Below are positions 35,489-44,728 of a DNA stretch of 64,000 bases, one piece after another. The DNA is from JAUILA01 sp964563925. GTDB lineage: Bacteria; Bacteroidota; Bacteroidia; Cytophagales; Cyclobacteriaceae. The notes under the pieces were generated by a model. It saw only the letters and a list, made by a program, of their open reading frames with translations. It searched no databases and was not told where the DNA came from. The position numbers and the translations under genes are program-made. The first letter of the stretch is position 1. The number at the start of each line of letters is the position of its first letter. The stretch is taken from NCBI GenBank assembly GCA_964563925.1, contig CAZLZD010000001.1:1-64000 (forward strand), read 5' to 3'.

Positions 35489-37627
35489 TTACGATACGGG
35501 ATCCCATGAGAACACGCCTGAGTCCAGGTGCACAAGGAAATGTTCGTCGTACATGGTTATAGGATCGTCCCCGCGAAGGAAGGGTTCCGGATTAAGACGG
35601 AATTCCTGAATTCGGAACCGCTCAAAGGAGAAATTACCTGGTATGGCCGGAGCATTATTATCGGCCGGCATTACTACTTCCACCGTGGCTTCCGAAGAGG
35701 CACCGTTCTCATTAAATGCCATGACTTTGTAAAATATTGACTGGCCTGCAGGCAGGTTGGTATCGTCATAGGTCACCTTGTCTGCAGGGAAATTACCAAG
35801 CCAGGTATAATTCACTCCATCCAGGCTCCGGTAGATTTCATAGCCGATCTCATTAATCGCATTGTCTTTCCACCATATCGTGGTGGTGCTGATGCTTGTT
35901 GCTGTACCGTCCATATCAGAAGGTGCAGCCGGCTCTCCTCCATCCGTCGGGGCCCGGTTGATATACACAGGATCTGACAATAAACTGGTACAATTATTCT
36001 CGTCGTACTGTAGGGTATAGACCCCCTCATCATTAGCCCCAAGGGTGATCGAGGAAGCATTATTTCCTGTTGCAAATACCGCACCGTTCTTATACCATGT
36101 ATAGTTGGCTGCCGTCGTATTGTCTGCAGTGAGCGTGAGGGAAGTATTGTTGTTCAACCCCCAGAGTACCCAGCTTCCATTGGTCTGAATGACCGGTTTG
36201 CTGCGTGGCCTCAACTGCATTTCAAATGGTTCCGACCACGGAGTCTCTTCCTGCACTATGGATTGGCTCCATGTGTATATGTTAGATGTATTCGGTATGT
36301 ATTTGTTTCTCGTAAATTTAACCCGGTATAGCCCTGCCTGGTCTGCCATGATCTCGTGGGGACGGCCGGGGATGGACGGGAAGCTGCTCCAGCTTGATCC
36401 GCCATCGGTTGATAGTTGCCACTGATAACTGACATATCCGCCCGTTATACCCAGTTTCGCCGAGGACCCCTCACAGATCTCGGTGATGCCAAAGAAGTTA
36501 TGAATACTAAGCTTGGAGTATTGCTGGAACCAGGAGAAAAAGTCCGGTTCGCGGTTGTAGGCGTACCACCAGACGTTATGTCCGAAATTCGGATATTCAT
36601 AATACCGTATATAACCTCCTGCGTCATAGATCTGCTGAAGGCTGTTCAACGTTCGGGTGGGTGTGGGGTTTTTATCCTGTCCTCCCTGGAACTGCCAGAT
36701 GGGAATATGCACCATCGTTTCTTCCGGCGGGTAATCGTTCGGTGCGCCGAATTCGTTGAACCCGTAATCCCCCTCGTACCCGTGAGACAACGCGCCGGAC
36801 ATAGGTCCTGCGGCAGCAATCAGGTCAGGGTGGTCATAAACGAACAGATGCGTTCCGGCACCCCCATTGGAAAGTCCGTGGATATAAATCCGGTTTGGGT
36901 CTATCGGATACATGGTGATCAATACCTCCACCATGCGGGCGACCTGCTGTACCTGAAGGTTTTGCTGAGAAACTTCTCCATCGTCGTAACTGTAGCCCCA
37001 TGCCCCGTATACCTGTGGAAACAGAACAAATCCCGGCCAGTGCTTCGGATCGCCCGGATCCGCATTGATGGCTTCAAGGTGCTCCCGGCCTCCATGATAG
37101 AGATTATGATCGTTATTGTATTGTTCTGGATTGGTTGCAGTATTACACCTGCCCCGGCAGTTGGCGGTTTCCCCGACACCATGCATCATGATGACAATCG
37201 GATACTTTTTTCCCGGTACAGGTGCCGTCCGGTATTCATAGGGCGAAGCAAGCCGGCCGTTCATGCGAAACGCCGGTACCGCCCAGGTGGGTAACTCTCC
37301 ACCTGCAAGCATGTCCGATGCACGCACGCCGGTCTGTCCGATTTTTGAAAAAAGGGCAATGTCCTCGTATCCCGAGGTACGTCCGTTGCTGGTGTAGGCG
37401 CTGCTGTTGCCCCAGTTGGTTTTTAGTCCGCCTTCATCCGAGCCGTAATGCGTACCCAGGAACCATTTAGTTGCGTCAACCTCCGGAGTTGCAGAGCCAT
37501 CTTTGCGGTGACTTACCGTTCCGGGAAGGACTGTCCACCACCTTCCATCCTTATAAATCTGGCCACTTGCCTCAAAGGCAAATAGTGAGATCAGCAGGAT
37601 TGCCGTGAAATTGTATATCTTTTTCAT
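35489..37627 (-). CDS. N-terminal half of the split T9SS enzyme: esterase, Ig-like and FN3 domains
   Basis: The 712-residue open frame begins with a signal peptide (MKKIYNFTAILLISLFAFEASGQ). An alpha/beta hydrolase of the PHB-depolymerase/CE1-like group spans about residues 95-370, with the nucleophile Ser253 in HGLSNGGAG, the acid in GGQDKNP and the His in NFGHNVWW. Two Ig-like segments follow (about 375-560), then an FN3 domain (about 570-660), and the open frame ends within a second FN3 domain. The sequence ends ...FSWDPVS before the TAA. The enzyme is probably an esterase acting on a glycan or polyester outside the cell; the exact substrate is unknown. It is the third of three related hydrolases in this region. 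Confidence 0.8.
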   Translation of the reverse strand: MKKIYNFTAILLISLFAFEASGQIYKDGRWWTVLPGTVSHRKDGSATPEVDATKWFLGTHYGSDEGGLKTNWGNSSAYTSNGRTSGYEDIALFSKIGQTGVRASDMLAGGELPTWAVPAFRMNGRLASPYEYRTAPVPGKKYPIVIMMHGVGETANCRGRCNTATNPEQYNNDHNLYHGGREHLEAINADPGDPKHWPGFVLFPQVYGAWGYSYDDGEVSQQNLQVQQVARMVEVLITMYPIDPNRIYIHGLSNGGAGTHLFVYDHPDLIAAAGPMSGALSHGYEGDYGFNEFGAPNDYPPEETMVHIPIWQFQGGQDKNPTPTRTLNSLQQIYDAGGYIRYYEYPNFGHNVWWYAYNREPDFFSWFQQYSKLSIHNFFGITEICEGSSAKLGITGGYVSYQWQLSTDGGSSWSSFPSIPGRPHEIMADQAGLYRVKFTRNKYIPNTSNIYTWSQSIVQEETPWSEPFEMQLRPRSKPVIQTNGSWVLWGLNNNTSLTLTADNTTAANYTWYKNGAVFATGNNASSITLGANDEGVYTLQYDENNCTSLLSDPVYINRAPTDGGEPAAPSDMDGTATSISTTTIWWKDNAINEIGYEIYRSLDGVNYTWLGNFPADKVTYDDTNLPAGQSIFYKVMAFNENGASSEATVEVVMPADNNAPAIPGNFSFERFRIQEFRLNPEPFLRGDDPITMYDEHFLVHLDSGVFSWDPVS

Positions 37628-37863
37628 AATTGAAGCTTCGCTACGTATATACGACTAAGAAGGCAGAGGTAAACTTGTTCATGTAATAATTTACCAATTT
37701 ACGAACAAAAAAAGGAATTTCCATAGATATTTAACAGGGCGGAAAGGGTATTTTTCAGAGATCAAAGATAAATAGAAAAATATAACGGGATAGTAATATT
37801 TTATCTATTTGAATAAGGTAATACTTTCTTAAAAATTGCGTAATACATTCTTGAATCAAAGAA

Positions 37864-37894
37864 AAGGGCCGGTTTGCAAAACAAACCGGCCCTT
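37864..37894 (-). terminator. Rho-independent terminator after the PorP/SprF-SPOR gene
   Basis: A perfect 13-bp inverted repeat (AAGGGCCGGTTTG at 37864-37876 and its complement at 37882-37894) closes a 5-nt loop. On the minus strand it is followed by TTTTCTTTG. It lies 18 bases beyond the stop of the PorP/SprF gene. The rest of the AT-rich gap (37628-37863) shows nothing I recognise; it should hold the promoter of the secreted esterase gene. Confidence 0.8.
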
Positions 37895-37912
37895 CATTAT
37901 TTCAATGGGAAA

Positions 37913-39331
37913 TTATCTGATTTCAAGAATCCATGCCTCCGGGAAGTACAGGATATCCTTCTTCCTGATGGCATCGCGCTGGGCATGTAAGTATTTTGGT
38001 TCGACCGACTTATTTATGTACACATAATTGAAATTTGTATGTGAATCGTATGCGACTTCGGCCCGGTAACCAAGGTTTTTGACGGCCGCCTGATAGCGGA
38101 TGGCATTGTCTTTTTTCTGGAAAGCACCTACCACCAGGTAGCATCCCTGCGGCAATGAACTGACTGTCCTTGATTCGTCCACTTCAAGCCATTCGACTTT
38201 ATTCTCTTCGGCGGGAGCCTTTCTCGCCAGCTCGCTGGGCGGAGGCGCCGGAAGCGATTCAGCTTCGGTTGTTTTGACGACAGGGGATGCGGTGGTAACT
38301 ACATTTTTCCTTACGGGTATTTCGTTCCGTGTGGCTACAGACTCTTCAACAGGCTCTTCTTCGGATTCTGCTGCTTCATCTGGCTGTGCGACAGGGGGAT
38401 TACCCACAGGTAGTGTATTGGAGGCAGTGATCACCTCTTTTTGTTTCGGTTTGTGGCTTTTCTTGCCAAATGAATAGGTCAGCTGAAATTCGTGCGACCC
38501 GTTCCCGATACCGGTTGACTGTGCCGGGGCAAATTCATAACTGTAGCTTACCCGTAGCGCATTAAATACACTTACACCGAGGTGTGCCATGGCTCCATAA
38601 TCCTGCCGGTAGCCGGCTCCGGCCCACATAATATCCTTGTAATGAAGGATACCGACACCTTCGGCCTGGTTGTTCCCGTAGCTGTCCATCCGGTAAAGGG
38701 CCATAGGTTCAAATCTCAGGATCGGACTTAAAGCGATCTTGTAGCTGGCGTGAAGAATGGATTGCTTTGTGGCTTCCAGGCCCAGGTCTTCAAAATCACG
38801 CTCATTAAGAATATCGGTGTCCATCAGCTGGGGAAGGGAGAAACCCAGTGAGGCATTTCCCATGGTCACGGCCAGTCCGAACCGCCCGTTGAAATAGAAG
38901 CTTCTGTCCTGGGCAGTCATGATGGCCTGGTCCGTTCCTTCAAAATCGATCATGTTCCTGCCCACCCCCAGGCTGAGGCCGAAGGTCAGGAAATTACGGC
39001 CGGCGCCGTCAAAATACAGGGTGTAGGCCCCGTTCATTTTGACTTCGTAGGTGCTGAGTACACTGGAATGACGGTCACTGTACAGTTCACCCCCCAGCGA
39101 AATTCTCTCCGACACGGGCAACTGCAGAATGGCCGACGTCGTGACGGGTGCATCGGCAACCCCGGACCACTGCACCCGGTGATTCAACATAAGGCTGCTG
39201 ACCCCGGAGGCCCCGGTGTAGGCCGGGTTAATTAGCACGGGTTGCAGGTAATATTGATTATAGGGCGTGCGCAATTGAGCGATTCCCTGTACAGACCATA
39301 GACAAAAAAATAATACGATTAGCCGTTTCAT
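37913..39331 (-). CDS. PorP/SprF family protein with C-terminal SPOR domain
   Basis: The 472-residue protein has a signal peptide (residues 1-18). The PorP/SprF beta-barrel, about residues 20-295, begins with the family hallmark QYYLQPVLINPAYTGASG. A Pro/Glu-rich linker of about 100 residues follows, and a SPOR domain ends the protein (about 394-472; GCYLVVGAFQKKDNAIRYQ). SprF/PorP proteins help the type IX secretion system export or attach partners that carry type B sorting domains. The SPOR domain normally binds bare-glycan peptidoglycan. The upstream gene, 4 bases away, encodes exactly such a type B protein. So the fusion may tie the barrel to the cell wall. A terminator lies right after it. 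Confidence 0.9.
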   Translation of the reverse strand: MKRLIVLFFCLWSVQGIAQLRTPYNQYYLQPVLINPAYTGASGVSSLMLNHRVQWSGVADAPVTTSAILQLPVSERISLGGELYSDRHSSVLSTYEVKMNGAYTLYFDGAGRNFLTFGLSLGVGRNMIDFEGTDQAIMTAQDRSFYFNGRFGLAVTMGNASLGFSLPQLMDTDILNERDFEDLGLEATKQSILHASYKIALSPILRFEPMALYRMDSYGNNQAEGVGILHYKDIMWAGAGYRQDYGAMAHLGVSVFNALRVSYSYEFAPAQSTGIGNGSHEFQLTYSFGKKSHKPKQKEVITASNTLPVGNPPVAQPDEAAESEEEPVEESVATRNEIPVRKNVVTTASPVVKTTEAESLPAPPPSELARKAPAEENKVEWLEVDESRTVSSLPQGCYLVVGAFQKKDNAIRYQAAVKNLGYRAEVAYDSHTNFNYVYINKSVEPKYLHAQRDAIRKKDILYFPEAWILEIR

Positions 39332-39335
39332 AGGT

Positions 39336-42300
39336 TTAACGAATTACGGTAATGCTGCCAGTCAGGACAGCATCACCTTCCTCTTCACATTTCAAAAAAT
39401 AATAGTACACGCCCTCCGGCAATTCTTCGCCGTTGTGCATGGCATTCCATTCGTTGTTGTATCCAACGATATTGTACACTTCCTGTCCGTTCCTGTTATA
39501 TATTAACAGCCGGCAGGTCGCATGCCTGGTTACATCCGGATCAAGGATCCACCGTTCATTATCATAATCCCCGTTAGGAGTGATCAATTTCATCGGGAAT
39601 GCATTCTCCAGCATATTCTCATCCACCACATGGATCACCACACTTTCCGAAGAAGACAATCCGTCGTCATCGGTCGCAGTCAGGCGGAACTCATACGTGC
39701 CCGGTTGCCAGCCATTGGCCTGGGTACGCAATGTTTCCGGGGTGTTCAGGTCTATAGCCGGACCAAGGATTTGCTCCCAGTACACGCTTTCCACGCGGCC
39801 GTCATCCGATGCATCCGCCCATAATTCCAGGGAAGTCTGACTTGACTCCATCGTCACGTCATCCATGATGGAGATGATCGGTGGAATTAATTCTTTCGGA
39901 GATACAGTAATATAAACCACATCGCTGGCTACCAGCCCGTCATCATCCGTTACAGTTACCTGGAATCCGTGAATTCCCTCCTGCAAATTGGATACTTCGA
40001 GCTGCAGGGAGTTTATTCCTGTCATATCCGGAGCAGGCGTATCCAGACTTGTCCAGCGTACGGTAGCGATAGCGCCATCCGGGTCACTTGCCGTGGCCCG
40101 GAGGGTTCCGCTATTCTCCGGAACCGTCAGGGTTAAATCACTGCCTGCATCCACGACAGGGGGCTGGTTAACCGTTGATGGCTGCACAATCACCATCACA
40201 TCGTCTGACGAGGTGGCATTGTCATTATCAGTCACCGTAAGCCGGAAAATGTACGTTCCTTCTGTCAGGCTGTTGACGGTAGGGTTAAGCGTGGTCATGT
40301 CCGTGATCGCGGCTGTGCCACCTGAAACCTTTACCCAGACAACATCCACGATGTTTCCGTCTGTATCCGCCGCGGTACCGTTCAGCTTCACGGAACTTAC
40401 CGGCAGGTAGATAACCTTATCAGCCCCGGCATTGGCATAAGGTTGCAGGTTGGAGGCTTCCGAAATTACCTGGACCAGCAGTTCATCGGATCCGGAAGCT
40501 CCCTGGTCGTCCGTGACTGTGAGCCGGAGGATATAATTCCCTTCCACCAGCCCGGTGAGCGTTACCGATGACCGGTTTGGCGTGTCCATGGTCAGGGAAG
40601 GACCTGAAACCCTGGTCCACTTATAGCTTACAATACTTCCGTCGGTATCTTTCCCTTTACCATATAATGTCACCTGGTTTGTCGGGAGACGAAGCGTTAC
40701 ATCTCCGCCTGCGATAGCTTCAGGAGCCGCATTGGTCGATTCCGATAAAACCGTGATGGTCATCCGGTCTGATCCTGCAGCCCCGTCCTCATCAGTGGCC
40801 GTCAGGGTGAAAATATAAAACCCTTCGGTAAGTCCGGAAACGGAAGCAGAGGCACTGCTGGCATTTACTATGGTACCGCCGGAAGGACCGCTGGTCTTTG
40901 TCCACTGGTATCTCACCACAGTACCGTCATTATCACTTGCCTGCCCGTTTAAGTTTGCCGCATTCGTGGGTAGCTTGATCGTCAGGTCAGGGCCCGCATT
41001 TACGACAGGTGCACTGTTGGTGTTTTCGGGAAGTACCGTTACCTGTACGGCATCCGAATCAGATGCGCCGTCTTCGTCGGTAACAGTAAGGGTGAAGAGG
41101 TAAATTCCTTCTTCCAGCCCTGAGAGTGTGATATTCGGACTTGTCGCGCCCTGGGTGCTCACATTTCCACCACTGGTTTTTGTCCACTGATAAGTCAGAA
41201 CCGTGCCGTCCGGATCACTACCGGATCCTTCCAGCGTAATACTGTTGGCCGGGAGTACCACAGTTTTGTCCGGTCCGGCGTTGGCGGTAGGGGTCTGGTT
41301 GACTGCTCCTGCATTCACTGTGAGGGTCATCCGGTCGGTGGCCGAAGCGTTGTCGTTGTCTGTAACCGTAAGTTCGAATACATAGACTCCTTCCTGGAGC
41401 TCACTTACCGAGAGAACAGGGTTATCCATATTGGAGAGTACAGCATTTCCTCCGCTGATTTTCGTCCAGTTATAGCCTGTTACTGTCCCGTCCGGGTCAT
41501 TCCCGCTACCATTGATATTGGTACTGTTGACCGGCAGGGTTAGCTGTATGTCCGGACCGGCGTTGGCTACCGGATCCTGGTTAACGGCGGCAGCATTCAC
41601 GGTGACCTGCACCTGGTCATTTCCGGTCCCCCCTTCGTTGTCCGTAGCGGTCAGCATGAATACGAAGGTACCTTCCACCAGCGATTCCACGGTGAGGGTC
41701 AGTGTATTTGCATTGGTCAGCGTTGCCGCAGGACCAGAGACCTGTTCCCATAACACCGAGGCGATGGTACCGTCACTGTCGGTGGCACTGCCTGTCAGGT
41801 TTATGGTATTGGTCGGCAAGGTAATGGTGCGATCCGTGCCTGCATTAACCACAGGTACGGCATTCGCTCCGGAAACGATGATCCTGACATCATCTGAGGC
41901 AGACGCGCCGTCATTATCAGTTACGGTCAGCCTGAACACATAGGTTCCCTCGATAAGGTTGGAAAGCGTAACATTCAGCGAGTTGGCTCCTGACATGGTG
42001 GCCGTATTTGGCCCTGATTCCTGGCTCCAGGCGACAGAAGCCAGCGTTCCGTCCGGGTCACTGGCACTTCCGTTGATAGCCACGGTATTTTCGGGCAGCT
42101 GGACATTTACATCGGCCCCGGCATTTACTGTCGGAGAAACATTGGCAGCATTGACCGTAACGGACACGCGGTCTGAGGCACTGGCCCCGTCGTCATCCAC
42201 AGCGGTCAGTTCAAAAACATATATTCCTTCGATCAGGTCCGAAAAGGTGGCGGTGAGTGTTTGAGCGTTAGTGATTGTCGCGGTACCGGGGCCTGAACGC

Positions 42301-44615
42301 TGGGTCCAGCTTACGCTGGCAATTGTTCCATCCGTATCCGTTGCATTTCCTGTCAGGATTATTGAATTCGTCGGAAGTGTGATCTGGCGGTCTGAGCCCG
42401 CGTTTACCTGAGGTGCGGCATTGGTGGTGGCATCAATTACCGTGATCGTCAGGTCATCCGACCCGGAATCTCCGTCGTTATCGGTCACGGTAAGCCGGAA
42501 CACATAGGTGCCGGGTACCAGTCCGGTAATAGTGGTTTGGGCAGTGCCAGGTGAAGTGATGGAGAATGCCGACGGACCGGAGACTTTGCTCCAGGCATAA
42601 GCGGTGATACTGCCATCCGAATCTGATCCGGAGCCGGTTACCGTGGCCGTTGTCTGGGGAAGATAGATCGTCTGATCCGCTCCGGCACTGGCGACAGGCG
42701 CCTGATTAACCTCTGCAGGTAAGACATTCACGTTGACTACATCCGTATCGGTAGCCCCGTCATCATCAGTAACTTCCAGCGTAAAGCTGTAGGTTCCCTC
42801 GATCAGTGCCGAAACCGTCAGCGAGGCAGTGGAGGCATTGGAAAGGGTGGCGGTGGATGGTCCGGATGACTGGGTCCAGGCATAGGCCGATATGGTCCCG
42901 TCACTGTCCGAACCGCTTCCGTTGATGACGGTGGTGTTGGTCGGGAGTACCAGGGTAATATCATTGCCGGCATTTGCAACAGGGGAGACGTTGCCGGCCT
43001 GAACGGTGACTGTTACCTCATCGGTGTCACTGTCGCCGTCATTGTCCGTAACTTTGAGAGAGAATACATAGGCTCCCTGGATCAAACTACCGGCAGTTGC
43101 GGTGGGAGAGGAGCCGTTGGTAATGGTGGCGGTGGAAGGACCGCTGAGTTGTGTCCATTCATAGGCCACCACTGAGCCGTCGGGATCATTTCCCGAGCCA
43201 GCCAGGTTGGTGGAGTTTACCGGGAGGGTCAGCAGTTGGTCGGCACCGGCATTGGCTACCGGCGGGACATTGACAATTTCAGGATTGACCGTGATACGCA
43301 TCTCGTCAAATCCCGTCGCGCCGTCATCATCCTCCACAGTGAGTCGTAAAACATAGATTCCTTCGACCAGGTCTGATACCTGAACCGTGGCCGAGGCAGC
43401 ACCGGTCAGCGTGGCCGTGGAAGGACCTGAAATCTGCGTCCACCTCCAGGTTGCTATACCTCCGTCGGAATCGGATCCGCTTCCGGTGACGGTCACTGAA
43501 TTCTGTGGCAGCGTGATGGATTTGTCGGCTCCGGCATTGGCTACCGGGGCAACATTAGCGGGTTCAGACTGCACAATTACCTGGGCCTGATCCGTGGCTG
43601 TATTACCATCATCATCGGTAACGGTTAATTCGAATACATAGGTTCCTGCCACCAGGGCGGAAGCCGTGAGTTCTGCGGTATTGGCATTGGAAAGGGTGGC
43701 AGCCGGCCCGCTGGCTTTGCGCCAGTTATAGGCTACAATGGTTCCGTCGGAATCTGTTCCGCTTCCCTGCAGGGTGACCAGGTTGGTAGGCAGCTGAATG
43801 TTTTTATCCGGTCCGGCATCGGCGACAGGCAGCCCGCCAGATGACCTGCGCTGTGTAAGAAGCCATTCATAAAGGTTCGGTGTATGCCAGCTGTTGTCTT
43901 CCAGGTAGGTCATCCACCAGCTATTATGGCCCACGCCTTCGTAAGTGGTGAATTTCATCTCCCCTGTGGTCGTGGGAAGACAATTTTGGATACGGTTGAA
44001 TATATCAACGCCCCAGCTGTATTTGATTACATTATCCTGGTCACCATGAAAAGCCCAGACCGATACATTACCTTCGGAAATTATACAGGCATCGGCACCG
44101 GTTCCCCACCCGGCTACAGGAGCAATGGCGGCCAGTTCATTGGGCTGATTAAACGAAGATCCGGCGTAGCGGTACGTTCCGCCACCACCAAGGCTTAGCC
44201 CGGTCAGGTACACCCGGTCCGGGTCATACCGGTAGTTGGCATACACGTGATTAAATACCTCTTCGGTGATGTTGGCCAGCCAGGAGCTGTAGGAAGATGA
44301 CAGCTGGGGGGAAATGACAATAAAACACTCCTCCACACCATTCACGACAAAACACATATTGTGCCCCAGGTCGATTCGACGGGGAGGGCCATTCTTTTTA
44401 ACCATTTCCAGCGCGGCAGGCGAACCATCACCGCGTTCTCCCATACCATGCAAAAAAATCAGTACAGGGTACTTCTTCGATGGATTGGTATAATAATCGG
44501 GAGGCAGATGTTCCAGATAGCCGATTCCGGTATCCGTGCGTTTTGCAACTTGCTGCGTCCTACCTGTAAAAGCCAACAGAGACAACAGGACAATTGTGCC
44601 AAAAAATACCCGCAT
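39336..44615 (-). CDS. Giant secreted esterase with PKD repeats and type B T9SS sorting domain
   Basis: The 1759-residue protein has a signal peptide (about 1-20) and an alpha/beta hydrolase of the PHB-depolymerase/CE1-like type (about 20-255), with Ser141 in TGLSLGGGG, the acid in HGDQDNVIK and the His in GVGHNSWW. From about residue 265 follow 14 clear PKD-like repeats of about 90 residues (each beginning PVANAGxD and ending xVTVxA) plus one degenerate copy. The end is a gliding-motility-type C-terminal domain, type B, with TPNGDYDNERWILD and GQEVYNIVGYNNEW. Type B domains direct proteins through the T9SS; the neighbouring PorP/SprF gene is the expected partner. The enzyme is probably held at or released from the cell surface and acts on an esterified glycan. 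Confidence 0.92.
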   Translation of the reverse strand: MRVFFGTIVLLSLLAFTGRTQQVAKRTDTGIGYLEHLPPDYYTNPSKKYPVLIFLHGMGERGDGSPAALEMVKKNGPPRRIDLGHNMCFVVNGVEECFIVISPQLSSSYSSWLANITEEVFNHVYANYRYDPDRVYLTGLSLGGGGTYRYAGSSFNQPNELAAIAPVAGWGTGADACIISEGNVSVWAFHGDQDNVIKYSWGVDIFNRIQNCLPTTTGEMKFTTYEGVGHNSWWMTYLEDNSWHTPNLYEWLLTQRRSSGGLPVADAGPDKNIQLPTNLVTLQGSGTDSDGTIVAYNWRKASGPAATLSNANTAELTASALVAGTYVFELTVTDDDGNTATDQAQVIVQSEPANVAPVANAGADKSITLPQNSVTVTGSGSDSDGGIATWRWTQISGPSTATLTGAASATVQVSDLVEGIYVLRLTVEDDDGATGFDEMRITVNPEIVNVPPVANAGADQLLTLPVNSTNLAGSGNDPDGSVVAYEWTQLSGPSTATITNGSSPTATAGSLIQGAYVFSLKVTDNDGDSDTDEVTVTVQAGNVSPVANAGNDITLVLPTNTTVINGSGSDSDGTISAYAWTQSSGPSTATLSNASTASLTVSALIEGTYSFTLEVTDDDGATDTDVVNVNVLPAEVNQAPVASAGADQTIYLPQTTATVTGSGSDSDGSITAYAWSKVSGPSAFSITSPGTAQTTITGLVPGTYVFRLTVTDNDGDSGSDDLTITVIDATTNAAPQVNAGSDRQITLPTNSIILTGNATDTDGTIASVSWTQRSGPGTATITNAQTLTATFSDLIEGIYVFELTAVDDDGASASDRVSVTVNAANVSPTVNAGADVNVQLPENTVAINGSASDPDGTLASVAWSQESGPNTATMSGANSLNVTLSNLIEGTYVFRLTVTDNDGASASDDVRIIVSGANAVPVVNAGTDRTITLPTNTINLTGSATDSDGTIASVLWEQVSGPAATLTNANTLTLTVESLVEGTFVFMLTATDNEGGTGNDQVQVTVNAAAVNQDPVANAGPDIQLTLPVNSTNINGSGNDPDGTVTGYNWTKISGGNAVLSNMDNPVLSVSELQEGVYVFELTVTDNDNASATDRMTLTVNAGAVNQTPTANAGPDKTVVLPANSITLEGSGSDPDGTVLTYQWTKTSGGNVSTQGATSPNITLSGLEEGIYLFTLTVTDEDGASDSDAVQVTVLPENTNSAPVVNAGPDLTIKLPTNAANLNGQASDNDGTVVRYQWTKTSGPSGGTIVNASSASASVSGLTEGFYIFTLTATDEDGAAGSDRMTITVLSESTNAAPEAIAGGDVTLRLPTNQVTLYGKGKDTDGSIVSYKWTRVSGPSLTMDTPNRSSVTLTGLVEGNYILRLTVTDDQGASGSDELLVQVISEASNLQPYANAGADKVIYLPVSSVKLNGTAADTDGNIVDVVWVKVSGGTAAITDMTTLNPTVNSLTEGTYIFRLTVTDNDNATSSDDVMVIVQPSTVNQPPVVDAGSDLTLTVPENSGTLRATASDPDGAIATVRWTSLDTPAPDMTGINSLQLEVSNLQEGIHGFQVTVTDDDGLVASDVVYITVSPKELIPPIISIMDDVTMESSQTSLELWADASDDGRVESVYWEQILGPAIDLNTPETLRTQANGWQPGTYEFRLTATDDDGLSSSESVVIHVVDENMLENAFPMKLITPNGDYDNERWILDPDVTRHATCRLLIYNRNGQEVYNIVGYNNEWNAMHNGEELPEGVYYYFLKCEEEGDAVLTGSITVIR
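39620..43838 (-). repeat. Tandem array of PKD-like repeats (about 270 bp each)
   Basis: Fourteen clear copies and one degenerate copy (at the low-coordinate end) follow each other without spacers inside the giant secreted esterase. Each copy begins PxAxAGxD and contains GSxSDxDGTI and a Trp about ten residues on. The copies differ at DNA level, so the array is not a recent expansion. Confidence 0.85.
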
Positions 44616-44728
44616 GTTATTCCTTCTTTCATTCGTAATTGACCAGGATAATCCCTATTAAAACATCTAAGTTATCCTTTTGAATCAGAAAGAATACGGG
44701 TGATTTGTGTCGAAACTTACACGGGAGA

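Larger units (their letters stand above)
33098..37627 (-). pseudogene. Whole secreted two-esterase gene interrupted by an in-frame TAA
   Basis: Reading codons straight through from 37627 to 33098 keeps one frame across 1510 codons with a single internal stop (TAA at 35491-35489). Codons on both sides read as one continuous FN3 domain: FSWDPVS before, STDIFYDIYASNG after. The stop either inactivates the gene, is a sequence error, or is read through. Confidence 0.75.

Noticed and set aside
35416..35489. Frameshift between the two halves of the split enzyme
   Set aside because: The two halves are in the same frame: 72 bases, 24 whole codons, separate the stop from the next GTG. The break is one stop codon, not a shift.
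36416..37294. Open frame of 292 codons on the plus strand
   Set aside because: It lies antisense to the esterase domain of the gene read from 37627, which has a signal peptide and catalytic motifs. The plus-strand translation shows no domain and an odd composition.
39988..43590. Several plus-strand open frames of 60-143 codons inside the PKD array
   Set aside because: They recur with the repeat period and are rich in Ser, Val and Thr, as expected for the reverse reading of the repeats. They are shadows of the array.
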